In this document: positions 42,937 to 53,010 of the stretch, in pieces
Layout of the letters: every line of letters begins with the position of its first letter
Position numbering within the stretch: the first letter of the stretch is position 1
DNA from: Flavobacteriales bacterium
GTDB taxonomy: Bacteria > Bacteroidota > Bacteroidia > Flavobacteriales_E > Vicingaceae
Length of the DNA stretch: 64,000 nucleotides
Reading direction: 5' to 3'
NCBI GenBank assembly: GCA_013359255.1
Contig: JABWCF010000006.1
Location: 62,001-126,000 of the forward strand
Notes under the pieces: model-generated
Seen by the model: only the letters and a program-made list of their open reading frames with translations
The model's database searches: none
What the model was told of the DNA's origin: nothing
Program-made: the position numbers and the translations under genes

Positions 42937-43431
42937 ATGAATGCAGAACTGGCAAGATTTAAAGAACAAATGTATGTTGTATCCTTAGACATTAAGGATA
43001 AATATTACGAAAGAGCACTTAATAAGATTAACGAACTCATCCAAATTTATCCCAACCGACCAGAGATTTATTACGAACTGGGGAAATTCAACTACAACAA
43101 TTGGGATAATGAATCGGCTGAAAAAAATTTTTTAAAAGCATTAGAAGTCGATCCTAATTATTTCCCCACCTATACCCAGTATGCATTAATATTAATTAAA
43201 GACAAACGGTATAAGGATGCAGAAATCATTCTAAACAAATCGAAAAAACTAAAAAACAAAGAAGATTCCGATATCTATTTTTACTTGGGTATGCTTTTTC
43301 AGCATCAGGGAAATTTAGATACCGCTATTGAAGCCTACACCCAATCACTCTACTACAGTATTAACGAAGCACAGATAGATTCAGCCATGAAATTTATTAA
43401 AGTTTGCAAAGAACTACGAGGTTGGGAATAA
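42937..43431 (+). CDS. Small TPR protein within the fad operon
   Basis: The 164-residue soluble protein consists of about three to four tetratricopeptide repeats: KINELIQIYPNRPEIYYELGK, with equivalent positions repeated at ALEVDPNYFPTYTQYAL and YFYLGMLFQHQGNLDTAIEAY. It has no signal peptide or membrane helix, so it is cytosolic. It lies 12 nt after fadA and 30 nt before fadE, thus inside the operon. TPRs mediate protein contacts; a scaffold or assembly role for the beta-oxidation enzymes is possible but unproven. Confidence 0.85.
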   Translation: MNAELARFKEQMYVVSLDIKDKYYERALNKINELIQIYPNRPEIYYELGKFNYNNWDNESAEKNFLKALEVDPNYFPTYTQYALILIKDKRYKDAEIILNKSKKLKNKEDSDIYFYLGMLFQHQGNLDTAIEAYTQSLYYSINEAQIDSAMKFIKVCKELRGWE

Positions 43432-43461
43432 ACCATAAAAATTTAATTTAAAAGATACCAT

Positions 43462-45237
43462 ATGAAAGCACTTAAAGGCGGAGAATTTCTAATAAAAGAA
43501 ACATTACCCGAACAAGTATTTATACCCGAAGAGTTTGATGAAGAACAAAAAATGATAGCAGAAACCTGCCAATCGTTTTTAGAACAAGAAATATTTCCAA
43601 ACTTAGACCGTATTGATGCATTAGAAGAAGGCCTCATGCCTTCGTTGCTTGATAAAGCCGGAGAATTAGGCTTACTAAGCATTTCTATTCCCGAAGAATA
43701 CGGTGGTTTTGGAAAAGATTTTATTACCGGCATGTTGGCCAACGAAAAACTTGGAGCAGGGCATTCTTTTGCCGTTGCACAAGCAGCCCATAACGGCATT
43801 GGTACTTTACCCATACTCTATTTTGGCAACGAAGAACAAAAGAAAAAATATATTCCAAAACTTGCTAGCGGAGAACTAAAAGCATCTTACTGCTTAACCG
43901 AACCCGGAGCTGGCTCCGATGCCAACTCGGGCAAAACAAAAGCCACCCTCTCTTCTGATGGAAAACACTGGATTTTAAACGGTCAGAAAATGTGGATTAC
44001 CAACGCAGGATTTGCTGATATTTTTACCGTTTTTGCCAAAATCGATAACGATGAAAACCTTAGTGCTTTTATTGTGGAAAAATCTTACGGGGGTATTGAA
44101 TTAAATCCGGAAGAAAAAAAAATGGGGATTAAAGGATCTTCTACCCGCCAAGTTTTTTTTACCAATTGTCAGATACCTGTAGAAAACCTTTTAGGCCAAA
44201 GACAAGAAGGCTTTAAAATAGCACTTTATATTCTGAATATAGGAAGGATAAAGCTAGCCGGAGCAGCCCTTGGTGGGGCAAAAGAAGCTATTCATCAGTC
44301 CATAAAATATGCTGGAGAAAGAGAACAATTTGGCCGAATTATAGGAAAATACGGGGCCATCAAATATAAACTGGCCGAACAAGCCATTCGTACTTATGCC
44401 CTAGATTCTGCACTATACCGTTGTAGCAGTAGTGTTCAAAATGCCATAGAAGAAGAAATGGAAAACGGAAAAAACAAACAGGAAGCTTCTCTTACCGGAA
44501 TTAAAGAATATGCCGTAGAAGCTGCTATACTTAAAATATTTGGCTCCGAAGTGCTAGATTATGTGGTTGACGAAGCGGTACAAATATACGGTGGCATGGG
44601 CTATTCGGCCGAAGGCCCGGTAGAAAGAGCTTACCGCGACTCTCGTATTAATCGCATTTTTGAAGGAACCAACGAAATAAACAGAATGTTGATTGTAGAC
44701 ATGCTTCTAAAAAAAGCCATGAAGGGAGAACTCGATTTACTTACTCCCGCTATGGCAGTAACCAAAGAATTAATGAGCATTCCCGATTTTAGTTCAACCG
44801 AAAATACTACTCTCTCTGAAGAGAAGAAAGCCCTTGCAAACTTTAAAAAAGCAATACTAATGACGGCTGGCGCAGCCGCTCAGAAGCTCATGGCAAACCT
44901 GGCAAAGGAACAAGAAATAATAATGAATATATCCGATATGATTATTGATTTATACGTTTCGGAATCGGTTCTTCTTAGAACAGAAAAACTAATTGCAAAA
45001 AACGGAGAACAAGCCCACCAAGAACAAATGGCCATTACTAAGGTATTTATTTACGATGCAGCCGACCGTATTGCCAAAGCAGGAAAAGATGCCATAAACT
45101 CTTTTGCCGAAGGCGATGAACAACGCATGATGTTGATGGGACTAAAACGCTTTACAAAAATTAATTCTATAAATGCAAAAGAATACCGTAGAACCATTTC
45201 CGATAAACTGATGCAGAACACCAAATTTTGTTTTTAA
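43462..45237 (+). CDS. fadE: Acyl-CoA dehydrogenase with C-terminal extension
   Basis: The flavoenzyme introduces the first double bond into acyl-CoA. The 591-residue protein is of the long type: an acyl-CoA dehydrogenase fold to about residue 420, then a helical extension as in Bacillus FadE and mitochondrial VLCAD. Landmarks are CLTEPGAGSDANSGKTKA, MWITNAGFADIF, REQFGRIIGKYGAI and YGGMGYSAEGPVERAYRD (YGGMGYSAEGPVERAY). FADH2 electrons would go to an ETF encoded elsewhere. Last gene of the fad operon. Confidence 0.95.
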   Translation: MKALKGGEFLIKETLPEQVFIPEEFDEEQKMIAETCQSFLEQEIFPNLDRIDALEEGLMPSLLDKAGELGLLSISIPEEYGGFGKDFITGMLANEKLGAGHSFAVAQAAHNGIGTLPILYFGNEEQKKKYIPKLASGELKASYCLTEPGAGSDANSGKTKATLSSDGKHWILNGQKMWITNAGFADIFTVFAKIDNDENLSAFIVEKSYGGIELNPEEKKMGIKGSSTRQVFFTNCQIPVENLLGQRQEGFKIALYILNIGRIKLAGAALGGAKEAIHQSIKYAGEREQFGRIIGKYGAIKYKLAEQAIRTYALDSALYRCSSSVQNAIEEEMENGKNKQEASLTGIKEYAVEAAILKIFGSEVLDYVVDEAVQIYGGMGYSAEGPVERAYRDSRINRIFEGTNEINRMLIVDMLLKKAMKGELDLLTPAMAVTKELMSIPDFSSTENTTLSEEKKALANFKKAILMTAGAAAQKLMANLAKEQEIIMNISDMIIDLYVSESVLLRTEKLIAKNGEQAHQEQMAITKVFIYDAADRIAKAGKDAINSFAEGDEQRMMLMGLKRFTKINSINAKEYRRTISDKLMQNTKFCF

Positions 45238-45270
45238 TTTTTTTTGTAAATTGGCTTTTTTTACATCACA

Positions 45271-45657
45271 ATGGAAAATCTATACATAGCCCCTACCATA
45301 CGTACCCCTGAAATAATTTTTGATTATGCCAAAGGCGAGTTAGAACTCATTGGGCGATCCATTCCTGAACATGCTATGCAATATTATACGCCTTTATTTA
45401 ACTGGATTGATGAATATGTAACAAAGCCGAAATCTTGTACCACTCTTAACGTAAAGATGGAATATTTTAATACCAGTTCATCTAAATGCGTGTTGGAAAT
45501 TATTAAAAAATTAAAAAAATTAACCGAAAATAATCTTCAACTTATAGTAAACTGGTATTACGAAGAAGATGATATTGATATTAAAAGAACCGGTGAAGAT
45601 TTTCAGGTTTTAACCGATTTTTCTTTCCAATTTCATGGAATAGACGATCTCTTCTAG
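45271..45657 (+). CDS. siaC: SiaC-family (DUF1987) regulatory phosphoprotein
   Basis: The 128-residue protein matches SiaC/DUF1987: TPEIIFDYAKGELELIGRSIPE at the start (landmark LIGRSIPEHAMQYY) and the MEYFNTSSSKCVLEII motif, whose serine/threonine run holds the phosphorylation site in characterised members. In Pseudomonas SiaC is phosphorylated by the SiaB kinase, dephosphorylated by the SiaA PP2C phosphatase and activates a diguanylate cyclase. Neither partner is next to it here, and a TPR protein in this window lacks its phosphatase domain. The adjacent fad operon ends 33 nt before. Confidence 0.88.
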   Translation: MENLYIAPTIRTPEIIFDYAKGELELIGRSIPEHAMQYYTPLFNWIDEYVTKPKSCTTLNVKMEYFNTSSSKCVLEIIKKLKKLTENNLQLIVNWYYEEDDIDIKRTGEDFQVLTDFSFQFHGIDDLF

Positions 45658-45680
45658 TTCTCCCCATTCATTCCCTCATA

Positions 45681-46079
45681 CTAATCTAAAAAAAACTTCT
45701 TCTTTTGTGCATCTAACAAAAGGCAGTTTTTTTTACCTTTCCATATTTTATAACGATTACGTGCAATAAAATCGTATAAATAATTTCTTAGTTTTTGGGG
45801 TATTATATAAAATATTTTTGCACACTTAAACAGTAAGTTTATATCAGATAATATTTCAATTACCGCATTCGACTTGTAATAAAAGATTCCGTTTTTTAAG
45901 TAAATTACGGTATCGACTTTATGGTTACCGGCAGATAATCTCCACTTACCTGCTGTTGTACCACTTAAGGAGGCTAATTGAATAGTTCTTCTATGGTTCT
46001 TTCTTACTATAAAATGGGCGAAATAATTACATAACACACACTCTGTATCCAAAAAAACGATAGAATTATCTGAAATCAT
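45681..46079 (-). CDS. DCC-family (DUF393) thiol-disulfide-like protein
   Basis: The 132-residue protein has the family motif near its N-terminus, DTECVLCN, with the D-x-x-C-x-x-C pattern and a following NYFAHFIVRK helix. The middle has VIYLKNGIFYYKSNAVIEIL, with the landmark KSNAVIEIL (usual form xSxAxLxIL), and the end has YDFIARNRYK. DCC proteins are predicted thioredoxin-like oxidoreductases without a defined partner. It is convergent with the SiaC gene, with about 23 nt between their ends. Confidence 0.88.
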   Translation of the reverse strand: MISDNSIVFLDTECVLCNYFAHFIVRKNHRRTIQLASLSGTTAGKWRLSAGNHKVDTVIYLKNGIFYYKSNAVIEILSDINLLFKCAKIFYIIPQKLRNYLYDFIARNRYKIWKGKKNCLLLDAQKKKFFLD

Positions 46080-46169
46080 ACCTAAAGGGTTGTTAAGGCC
46101 TTGTTAAAATAAAGCGACTAAAATCATTAACAACTAATTTTAAAATATGTTAACACACTTGGCAAGTTA

Positions 46170-46200
46170 TTTGAGAATAGTTTAAACAATACTACATTTG
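46170..46200 (+). promoter_or_regulatory. Promoter of the thioredoxin/SCO pair
   Basis: TTTG at 46170-46173 and TACATTTG at 46193-46200 are 19 nt apart, an exact Bacteroidota -33/-7 promoter. The ATG at 46221 follows 20 nt later. Confidence 0.75.
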
Positions 46201-46220
46201 AACACTAAAAAACCACTCTT

Positions 46221-47690
46221 ATGAAAGTTCTATCTTTTTTGTTTTTAATTACCGCATTTATTTTTAACGCATATCCGCAAGATAAGGGATACGAAATAAA
46301 AATAAAAGTAAACGGATACAATAAAGGTACGGTATACCTTGCCAACTACTTTGGAGATAAACAATACTATGCCGACACCTCTGAAATTGATAAAACCGGA
46401 TGGGCCACTTTTAAAAAATCTAAACCTCTTCAGGGTGGAATTTATATGGCCGTATTCCCAGGCATGAAATACTTTGAATTTATTTTTACCGAACCCCGAT
46501 TTACCATGGAAACAGATACCTTAGATATGGTAAAAAATATGAAAATAAAAGGAAGCAAAGAAAACGAACTCTTTTTTCAGTACTTACATTTTATCAATAC
46601 CAAAAGCAAAGAAATGCAGCCTTTACAAGAAAAGCTAAAAGCCATACAAGAAACCAACCCAATCGAAGCCGATAAAATAAAAGAACAACTTATTGCAATG
46701 GATAACGAGGTAAAAAAATATCGGTTACAGTTTATCGAAAACAATAAAGGCACTTTTGTGGCTAAAATGTTTCAGGCTATGTCAGAACCCGATACACCCG
46801 AAATGCCCACTTTGTCCGATGGAACCAAAGATTCTACATTCCCATTCAAATACTTTAAAACACACTATTGGGAAGGGTTTGATTTTTCTGACGACCGTTT
46901 AGTAAGAACACCTGTTTTTCACAATAAATTAAAAAAATACTTTAGTCAGTTGGTGGTACAGGTACCCGATAGCATAAACAAAGAGGCCGATTGGCTGATA
47001 GAAAAATTTGGTCAATCAAAAGAACTTTTTAAATACACTATACATTACATTACCAACACCTATGAAAAATCTAACATTATGGGAATGGATGCCGTATTTG
47101 TTCACATGGGGCTTAATTATTATCTTACCGGAAAAGCTTTTTGGATGGATAGCCTGAACTTGAAAAAATTTGAAGAAAGAGTTAAAACATTAGAACCGCT
47201 ACTTATCGGAAAAACAGCTCACAACATTTCCTTAATAGATATTAATGGCAAAAACTGGGTTAAACTGCACGATGTAAAAGCCGAATTTACCATTCTTGCC
47301 TTTTGGGACCCAGATTGTGGGCATTGTAAAAAAGAAATACCTAAACTAGCTGAATACTTCAATACTGTTAAGCATAAAAGTATAAAAGTATTTGCCGTAA
47401 GTTCGCATGAAGATGACAAATGGAAAGAATTCGTAAAAGAGAAACAACTCGATTTTATAAATGTGGCTGTTCCTGTTAAAGTGTATTCAGACCAAAACTA
47501 TACTAACGAAATGGTTTTAAGTGGCGTTACCGATGTAAAAAGTCTTAACTACCATAGCACCTTTGATATTTATAGCACTCCTGTAATATACCTACTTGAT
47601 AAAGACAAGAAAATAATTGCCAAACGCTTAGATGTAGAAAATTTAGAGAAACTCATAGAATTTGAATTAAAAAAAAATGATAAAAAGTGA
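46221..47690 (+). CDS. Periplasmic thioredoxin-like protein (DUF4369-like N-terminus)
   Basis: The 489-residue protein has a signal peptide (VLSFLFLITAFIFNAYPQ), an N-terminal DUF4369-like beta domain (YEIKIKVNGYNKGTVYLANY, landmark NGYNKGTVYLANYFGDK) and a central helical part resembling DUF5106. The thioredoxin fold starts near 331, with the CxxC at Cys366-Cys369 (DPDCGHCKKE). It is probably a periplasmic disulfide reductase or carrier. The SCO-family gene overlaps its stop by 4 nt, which suggests shared work in thiol or copper chemistry at the envelope. Confidence 0.88.
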   Translation: MKVLSFLFLITAFIFNAYPQDKGYEIKIKVNGYNKGTVYLANYFGDKQYYADTSEIDKTGWATFKKSKPLQGGIYMAVFPGMKYFEFIFTEPRFTMETDTLDMVKNMKIKGSKENELFFQYLHFINTKSKEMQPLQEKLKAIQETNPIEADKIKEQLIAMDNEVKKYRLQFIENNKGTFVAKMFQAMSEPDTPEMPTLSDGTKDSTFPFKYFKTHYWEGFDFSDDRLVRTPVFHNKLKKYFSQLVVQVPDSINKEADWLIEKFGQSKELFKYTIHYITNTYEKSNIMGMDAVFVHMGLNYYLTGKAFWMDSLNLKKFEERVKTLEPLLIGKTAHNISLIDINGKNWVKLHDVKAEFTILAFWDPDCGHCKKEIPKLAEYFNTVKHKSIKVFAVSSHEDDKWKEFVKEKQLDFINVAVPVKVYSDQNYTNEMVLSGVTDVKSLNYHSTFDIYSTPVIYLLDKDKKIIAKRLDVENLEKLIEFELKKNDKK

Positions 47691-48343
47691 GTAAACACAT
47701 TGCCGTATGGGGTTTTCTTTTGGTGTTTGCAATAGCCGTAGCAATAGCTTATAACATTATTAATCAACCCAAGAAACTAAAAATTTACAATCCCTCTCAA
47801 CTTAATCCGGAAATTGTAGATACCACACTTCGTTTCGTAAACAAAAATCATCGCATCGGAAAATTTTCACTCACCAACCAATACGGAGAAAACATTACTG
47901 AAAAAAACACCGAAGAGAAAATATATATTGCCGACTTTTTTTTTACCACCTGCCCCACTCTTTGTCCGAAAATGAGTAAACAAATGATACGAGTGCAAGA
48001 AAAATATAAAAATAATCCTAAAATTATTATTCTTTCGCACAGTGTTATGCCGGAAAACGACTCAGTTCCTGCATTGTTGGAATATGCAATAAAACAAGGT
48101 GCCATTAAAAACAAATGGCATTTTTTAACAGGCCCAAGAGAGCATATTTATGATTTAGCCCGAAAACAATACTTTACTGCCACAATATCAGGAAAAGGAG
48201 GTCTCCAAGATTTAATGCATACCGAAAATTTTGTACTGATAGACTCTGACAAACGCATTAGAGGATATTACGATGGAACCTCTGAAAATGAAGTAAACAT
48301 ACTTTTAAAAGATATTGATACGTTATTAAAAGAATACGAATAA
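47687..48343 (+). CDS. SCO1/SenC family protein
   Basis: SCO proteins carry copper or reduce thiols for cytochrome oxidase assembly. The 218-residue protein has an N-terminal membrane anchor (about 6-23), a thioredoxin fold with the copper-binding CPTLC pair (Cys89 and Cys93) and the conserved His178 in LMHTENF. The start is GTG, overlapping the previous TGA as GTGA. The region TLRFVNKNHRIGKFSLTNQYG precedes the fold (landmark IGKFSLTNQYG). Its location beside a thioredoxin-like gene fits the need to keep the CxxxC reduced. Confidence 0.93.
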   Translation: MSKHIAVWGFLLVFAIAVAIAYNIINQPKKLKIYNPSQLNPEIVDTTLRFVNKNHRIGKFSLTNQYGENITEKNTEEKIYIADFFFTTCPTLCPKMSKQMIRVQEKYKNNPKIIILSHSVMPENDSVPALLEYAIKQGAIKNKWHFLTGPREHIYDLARKQYFTATISGKGGLQDLMHTENFVLIDSDKRIRGYYDGTSENEVNILLKDIDTLLKEYE

Positions 48344-48353
48344 ATTACTTTTT

Positions 48354-48361
48354 TACCTTTG
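48354..48361 (+). promoter_or_regulatory. -7 box (TACCTTTG) abutting the next start codon
   Basis: TACCTTTG at 48354-48361 is a full match, and the ATG begins at 48365, 3 nt later. If transcription starts at the usual distance, the mRNA begins at or next to the A of the ATG. It also shows that an in-frame TTG at 48359, which lies inside the box, is not the start. Confidence 0.55.
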
Positions 48362-48364
48362 AAT

Positions 48365-48757
48365 ATGAAAATCAGCAAACTCTCCATTATTCTACTTCTC
48401 TTTCTCTTTGTAATCATAGGAAAGTCGGTTTTTGCACAAAAAAAAGCAGCCGACCCCATGTTTAGCAAAAAAAAGGTAAACAAAAGAAATGGGGCTTACG
48501 AAGATAAAAGATTTAAGAAAAAGCCGGCCAGCGTTGTAATAGCCGAAGAATTTGATGACGGACAAAAAAACTACACCAATCCTCGCAAAGCAGCACGAAA
48601 AGCAGAAAAAGAAACCCAAAAAATTAAAAATGAATCGGCCAAAAAACGAGATAAACACAATAAAAAAATAAGTAAAGGAAATACACACGTTAACTCCTTT
48701 AAAAAACAAAGAGGCAAAAAAACGTCTAAACCTACAAAGCCAAAAACTGAACAATAA
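48365..48757 (+). CDS. Small, very basic secreted or membrane-anchored protein
   Basis: The 130-residue product has an N-terminal hydrophobic signal (LSIILLLFLFVIIGKSVFAQ) and a mature region of about 105 residues with more than a quarter Lys/Arg, few hydrophobic residues and low complexity. It is probably disordered. One acidic patch (EEFDDGQ) interrupts the basic sequence. The family is not recognised. A basic disordered protein in the periplasm might bind nucleic acid, LPS or peptidoglycan; this is speculation. Probable leaderless mRNA. Confidence 0.65.
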   Translation: MKISKLSIILLLFLFVIIGKSVFAQKKAADPMFSKKKVNKRNGAYEDKRFKKKPASVVIAEEFDDGQKNYTNPRKAARKAEKETQKIKNESAKKRDKHNKKISKGNTHVNSFKKQRGKKTSKPTKPKTEQ

Positions 48758-48854
48758 ATTTACAATAGGTTATATAAAAGAACAACCGGCTCTTATTTTT
48801 AAATCTGAATGTATATTTTTACAATCTAAATATATCCTCCTTCAAAGGAATCAT

Positions 48855-48862
48855 TACCTTTG
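48855..48862 (+). promoter_or_regulatory. -7 box (TACCTTTG) of the TonB-dependent receptor gene
   Basis: TACCTTTG at 48855-48862 lies 20 nt before the ATG at 48883. No -33 TTTG is present at the right spacing. Confidence 0.55.
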
Positions 48863-48882
48863 GCGACCATAAATTCGAAAAA

Positions 48883-51207
48883 ATGAAGCTCTGCAGATTC
48901 TTATTCTTTCCATTGTTTTTAGCTTTAATTACCCTAAGTGCTTTTTCTCAAACAGCCACTATTAAAGGATTTGTTTATGACAAAGAATCCGGAGAGCCTA
49001 TGATTTTTACTACCGTGTACCTTAAAGGCACTTCATACGGTACCACTACCGATGTCAATGGCTTCTTTCAATTAGCTAAAATACCGGCCGGAAATTACAC
49101 CCTCATTACTTCGTATGTAGGATATGACACCGCCAAAGTTACACTCTCATTAAAAGTTGGCGAATTAGTTTCGCACAAATTGTTTTTGCTAAAAGGCATC
49201 AAACTTAAAACTTTTGAAGTGAGTGCCGAAAAAGAAGAAAATAAAACCGAAGTAAAAATGTCGGTAGCCAAAATTACTCCCAAAGAAATAAAATCTATCC
49301 CCAGCATTGGTGGCGACCCCGATTTAGCACAATACCTACAAGTACTACCCGGTGTAATTTTTACAGGAGACCAAGGCGGGCAATTATACATACGAGGCGG
49401 TTCGCCTATTCAAAACAAAGTATTGTTAGATGGACTAGTTATATACAATCCCTTCCACTCCATTGGATTGTTTTCCGTTTTCGATACTGATATTATTCGT
49501 AATGCCGATATTTATACCGGTGGCTATGGGGCAAAATACGGTGGCAGAATCTCTTCTATTATGGATATTACCACTAAAGATGGAAACAAAAAAAGACATA
49601 CAGGAAAAGTATCGGCAAGCACCTTTGCTGCCAAAGCAATGTTAGAAGGTCCTATTTCTAAACAAAAGGAAGATGATGGAGGAGGTAGTATTTCTTATGT
49701 TGTTACCGGCAAACATTCTTACCTCAACGAATCGTCCAAATTGCTTTATTCATACATCGATACAGCCGGTTTGCCATTTCGCTTTACCGACCTCTACGGC
49801 AAAGTTTCCATGAATGCCGATAATGGCAGTAAATTAAATTTATTCGGGTTTAACTTTCGCGATGGAGTAAGCTACAAAAACGTATCAGATCTTAATTGGA
49901 ACGCTTTGGGAGGTGGAGCTAATTTTGTTTTTATTCCGGGACAATCGAAAACGCTTATTGATGGCGTAATTGCTTATTCTGATTATAAAATCACATTAAT
50001 GGAAATGGATAGTTTGCCACGAGAAAGCTCTATAAATGGAATTAACGCAGGAATGAACTTTACCAACTATTTTGGCAACAACAACGAGGTTAGATATGGA
50101 ATAGAATTTGTGGCTTTCGAAACCGATTTTAATTTCTTTAATACCATTGGACGTAAAATTTCGCAAGCACAAAATACCAGTGAAATTTCTGGATACGTAA
50201 ACTGGAGAATCAATTCAGGGAAGTTTGTATTCGAACCCGGATTCCGTTTGCAATATTATTCCTCTCTTGCCACCGCTTCGCCCGAACCCCGCTTGGCAGT
50301 AAAATATAATATTTCAGACCACTTACGCTTTAAATTAGCCAGCGGTTTATACTCTCAAAACCTTATCAGTGCCACTTCTGACCGAGATGTAGTAAATCTT
50401 TTTTATGGTTTTCTTTCAGGCCCCGACAATTTACAAGAAAAATTTACCGATGAAAAGGGGAACACAAAAAATGTAAAACACAAATTGCAAAAAGCAGCTC
50501 ATTTAGTAGGCGGTTTCGAAATAGACATTAATAAATCGTTTACCATTAACATAGAAGGCTACTTCAAAAGATTCTCGCAACTAACCAATATAAACCGAAA
50601 CAAAATTTTTGATGATAATGTAGATAACGCCACACGCCCCGAACTACTGAGAAAAGATTTTATTATAGAAACAGGAGATGCTTATGGAGCCGACCTCGTA
50701 GTTCGATACGACCTGAACCACATAAACCTTTATGCGGTTTACTCCATTGCAAAAGTAACCCGATGGGACGGAATTGCCACTTACGCTCCCATTTTTGACA
50801 GAAGACACAACGCCAATTTTACGGTTTCTTACAACTTTGGAAAAGATTTAAATTGGGAAATTGATGCACGTTGGAACCTGGGTTCAGGTTTTCCTTTTAC
50901 TCAAACACAAGCCTTTTACGAAAACATCACTTTCAATAATGGCATAAATACTGACTACACCATTTCCAATGGTGATCTTAAAATACAATATGCCGAAATT
51001 AACAAAGGCCGCTTACCGTATTACCACCGCCTCGATTTAACCGGAAAAAGAAAATTTGTTCTAAATAATTATTCTATATTAGAAATTGTAGTAAGCGTAA
51101 CCAATGCATACAACCGCGAAAATATATTTTACTTTAACCGAGTTACTTACGAAAGAGTAAATCAACTGCCTTTAATGCCTAGTTTAGGTATTAGTTTAAC
51201 CTTTTAG
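48883..51207 (+). CDS. TonB-dependent outer membrane receptor
   Basis: The 774-residue protein has a signal peptide (ending LSAFSQ near residue 23), a carboxypeptidase-regulatory-like beta domain at about 24-105 (GFVYDKESGEPMIFTTVYLKG, landmark TTDVNGFFQLAKIPAGNY), a plug domain at about 120-230 (YLQVLPGVIF and GGQLYIRGGSPIQNKVLLDG) and a 22-strand-type barrel ending in GISLTF. It is the SusC-unrelated type: no SusD partner follows. The substrate is unknown. A TonB box is not evident. It is alone between a small basic protein gene and pyrG. Confidence 0.9.
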   Translation: MKLCRFLFFPLFLALITLSAFSQTATIKGFVYDKESGEPMIFTTVYLKGTSYGTTTDVNGFFQLAKIPAGNYTLITSYVGYDTAKVTLSLKVGELVSHKLFLLKGIKLKTFEVSAEKEENKTEVKMSVAKITPKEIKSIPSIGGDPDLAQYLQVLPGVIFTGDQGGQLYIRGGSPIQNKVLLDGLVIYNPFHSIGLFSVFDTDIIRNADIYTGGYGAKYGGRISSIMDITTKDGNKKRHTGKVSASTFAAKAMLEGPISKQKEDDGGGSISYVVTGKHSYLNESSKLLYSYIDTAGLPFRFTDLYGKVSMNADNGSKLNLFGFNFRDGVSYKNVSDLNWNALGGGANFVFIPGQSKTLIDGVIAYSDYKITLMEMDSLPRESSINGINAGMNFTNYFGNNNEVRYGIEFVAFETDFNFFNTIGRKISQAQNTSEISGYVNWRINSGKFVFEPGFRLQYYSSLATASPEPRLAVKYNISDHLRFKLASGLYSQNLISATSDRDVVNLFYGFLSGPDNLQEKFTDEKGNTKNVKHKLQKAAHLVGGFEIDINKSFTINIEGYFKRFSQLTNINRNKIFDDNVDNATRPELLRKDFIIETGDAYGADLVVRYDLNHINLYAVYSIAKVTRWDGIATYAPIFDRRHNANFTVSYNFGKDLNWEIDARWNLGSGFPFTQTQAFYENITFNNGINTDYTISNGDLKIQYAEINKGRLPYYHRLDLTGKRKFVLNNYSILEIVVSVTNAYNRENIFYFNRVTYERVNQLPLMPSLGISLTF

Positions 51208-51238
51208 TCTAATATTTTCAGTATTTGGAATTTAGTTC

Positions 51239-52910
<1,672 letters not shown>

Positions 52911-52982
52911 CCACCTTTCTATTTCTCTCTATTTGCACTGTAAGGAAAAATAGAAAATCGTGCCTCCTAAAAAAAAGAACTT

Positions 52983-52990
52983 TACCTTTG
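52983..52990 (+). promoter_or_regulatory. -7 box (TACCTTTG) setting the rarA start
   Basis: TACCTTTG at 52983-52990 lies 20 nt before the ATG at 53011. A GTG in frame at 52960 lies upstream of this box, so if the box is used the longer form is not made. Confidence 0.5.
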
Positions 52991-53010
52991 TGCGTAATAC
53001 ACCTCATACC

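Noticed and set aside
48392-48754. Minus-strand open frame of 120 codons opposite the basic protein gene
   Set aside because: Its Phe/Cys-rich product mirrors a Lys-rich gene on the other strand; the plus-strand gene has a signal peptide and a promoter box.
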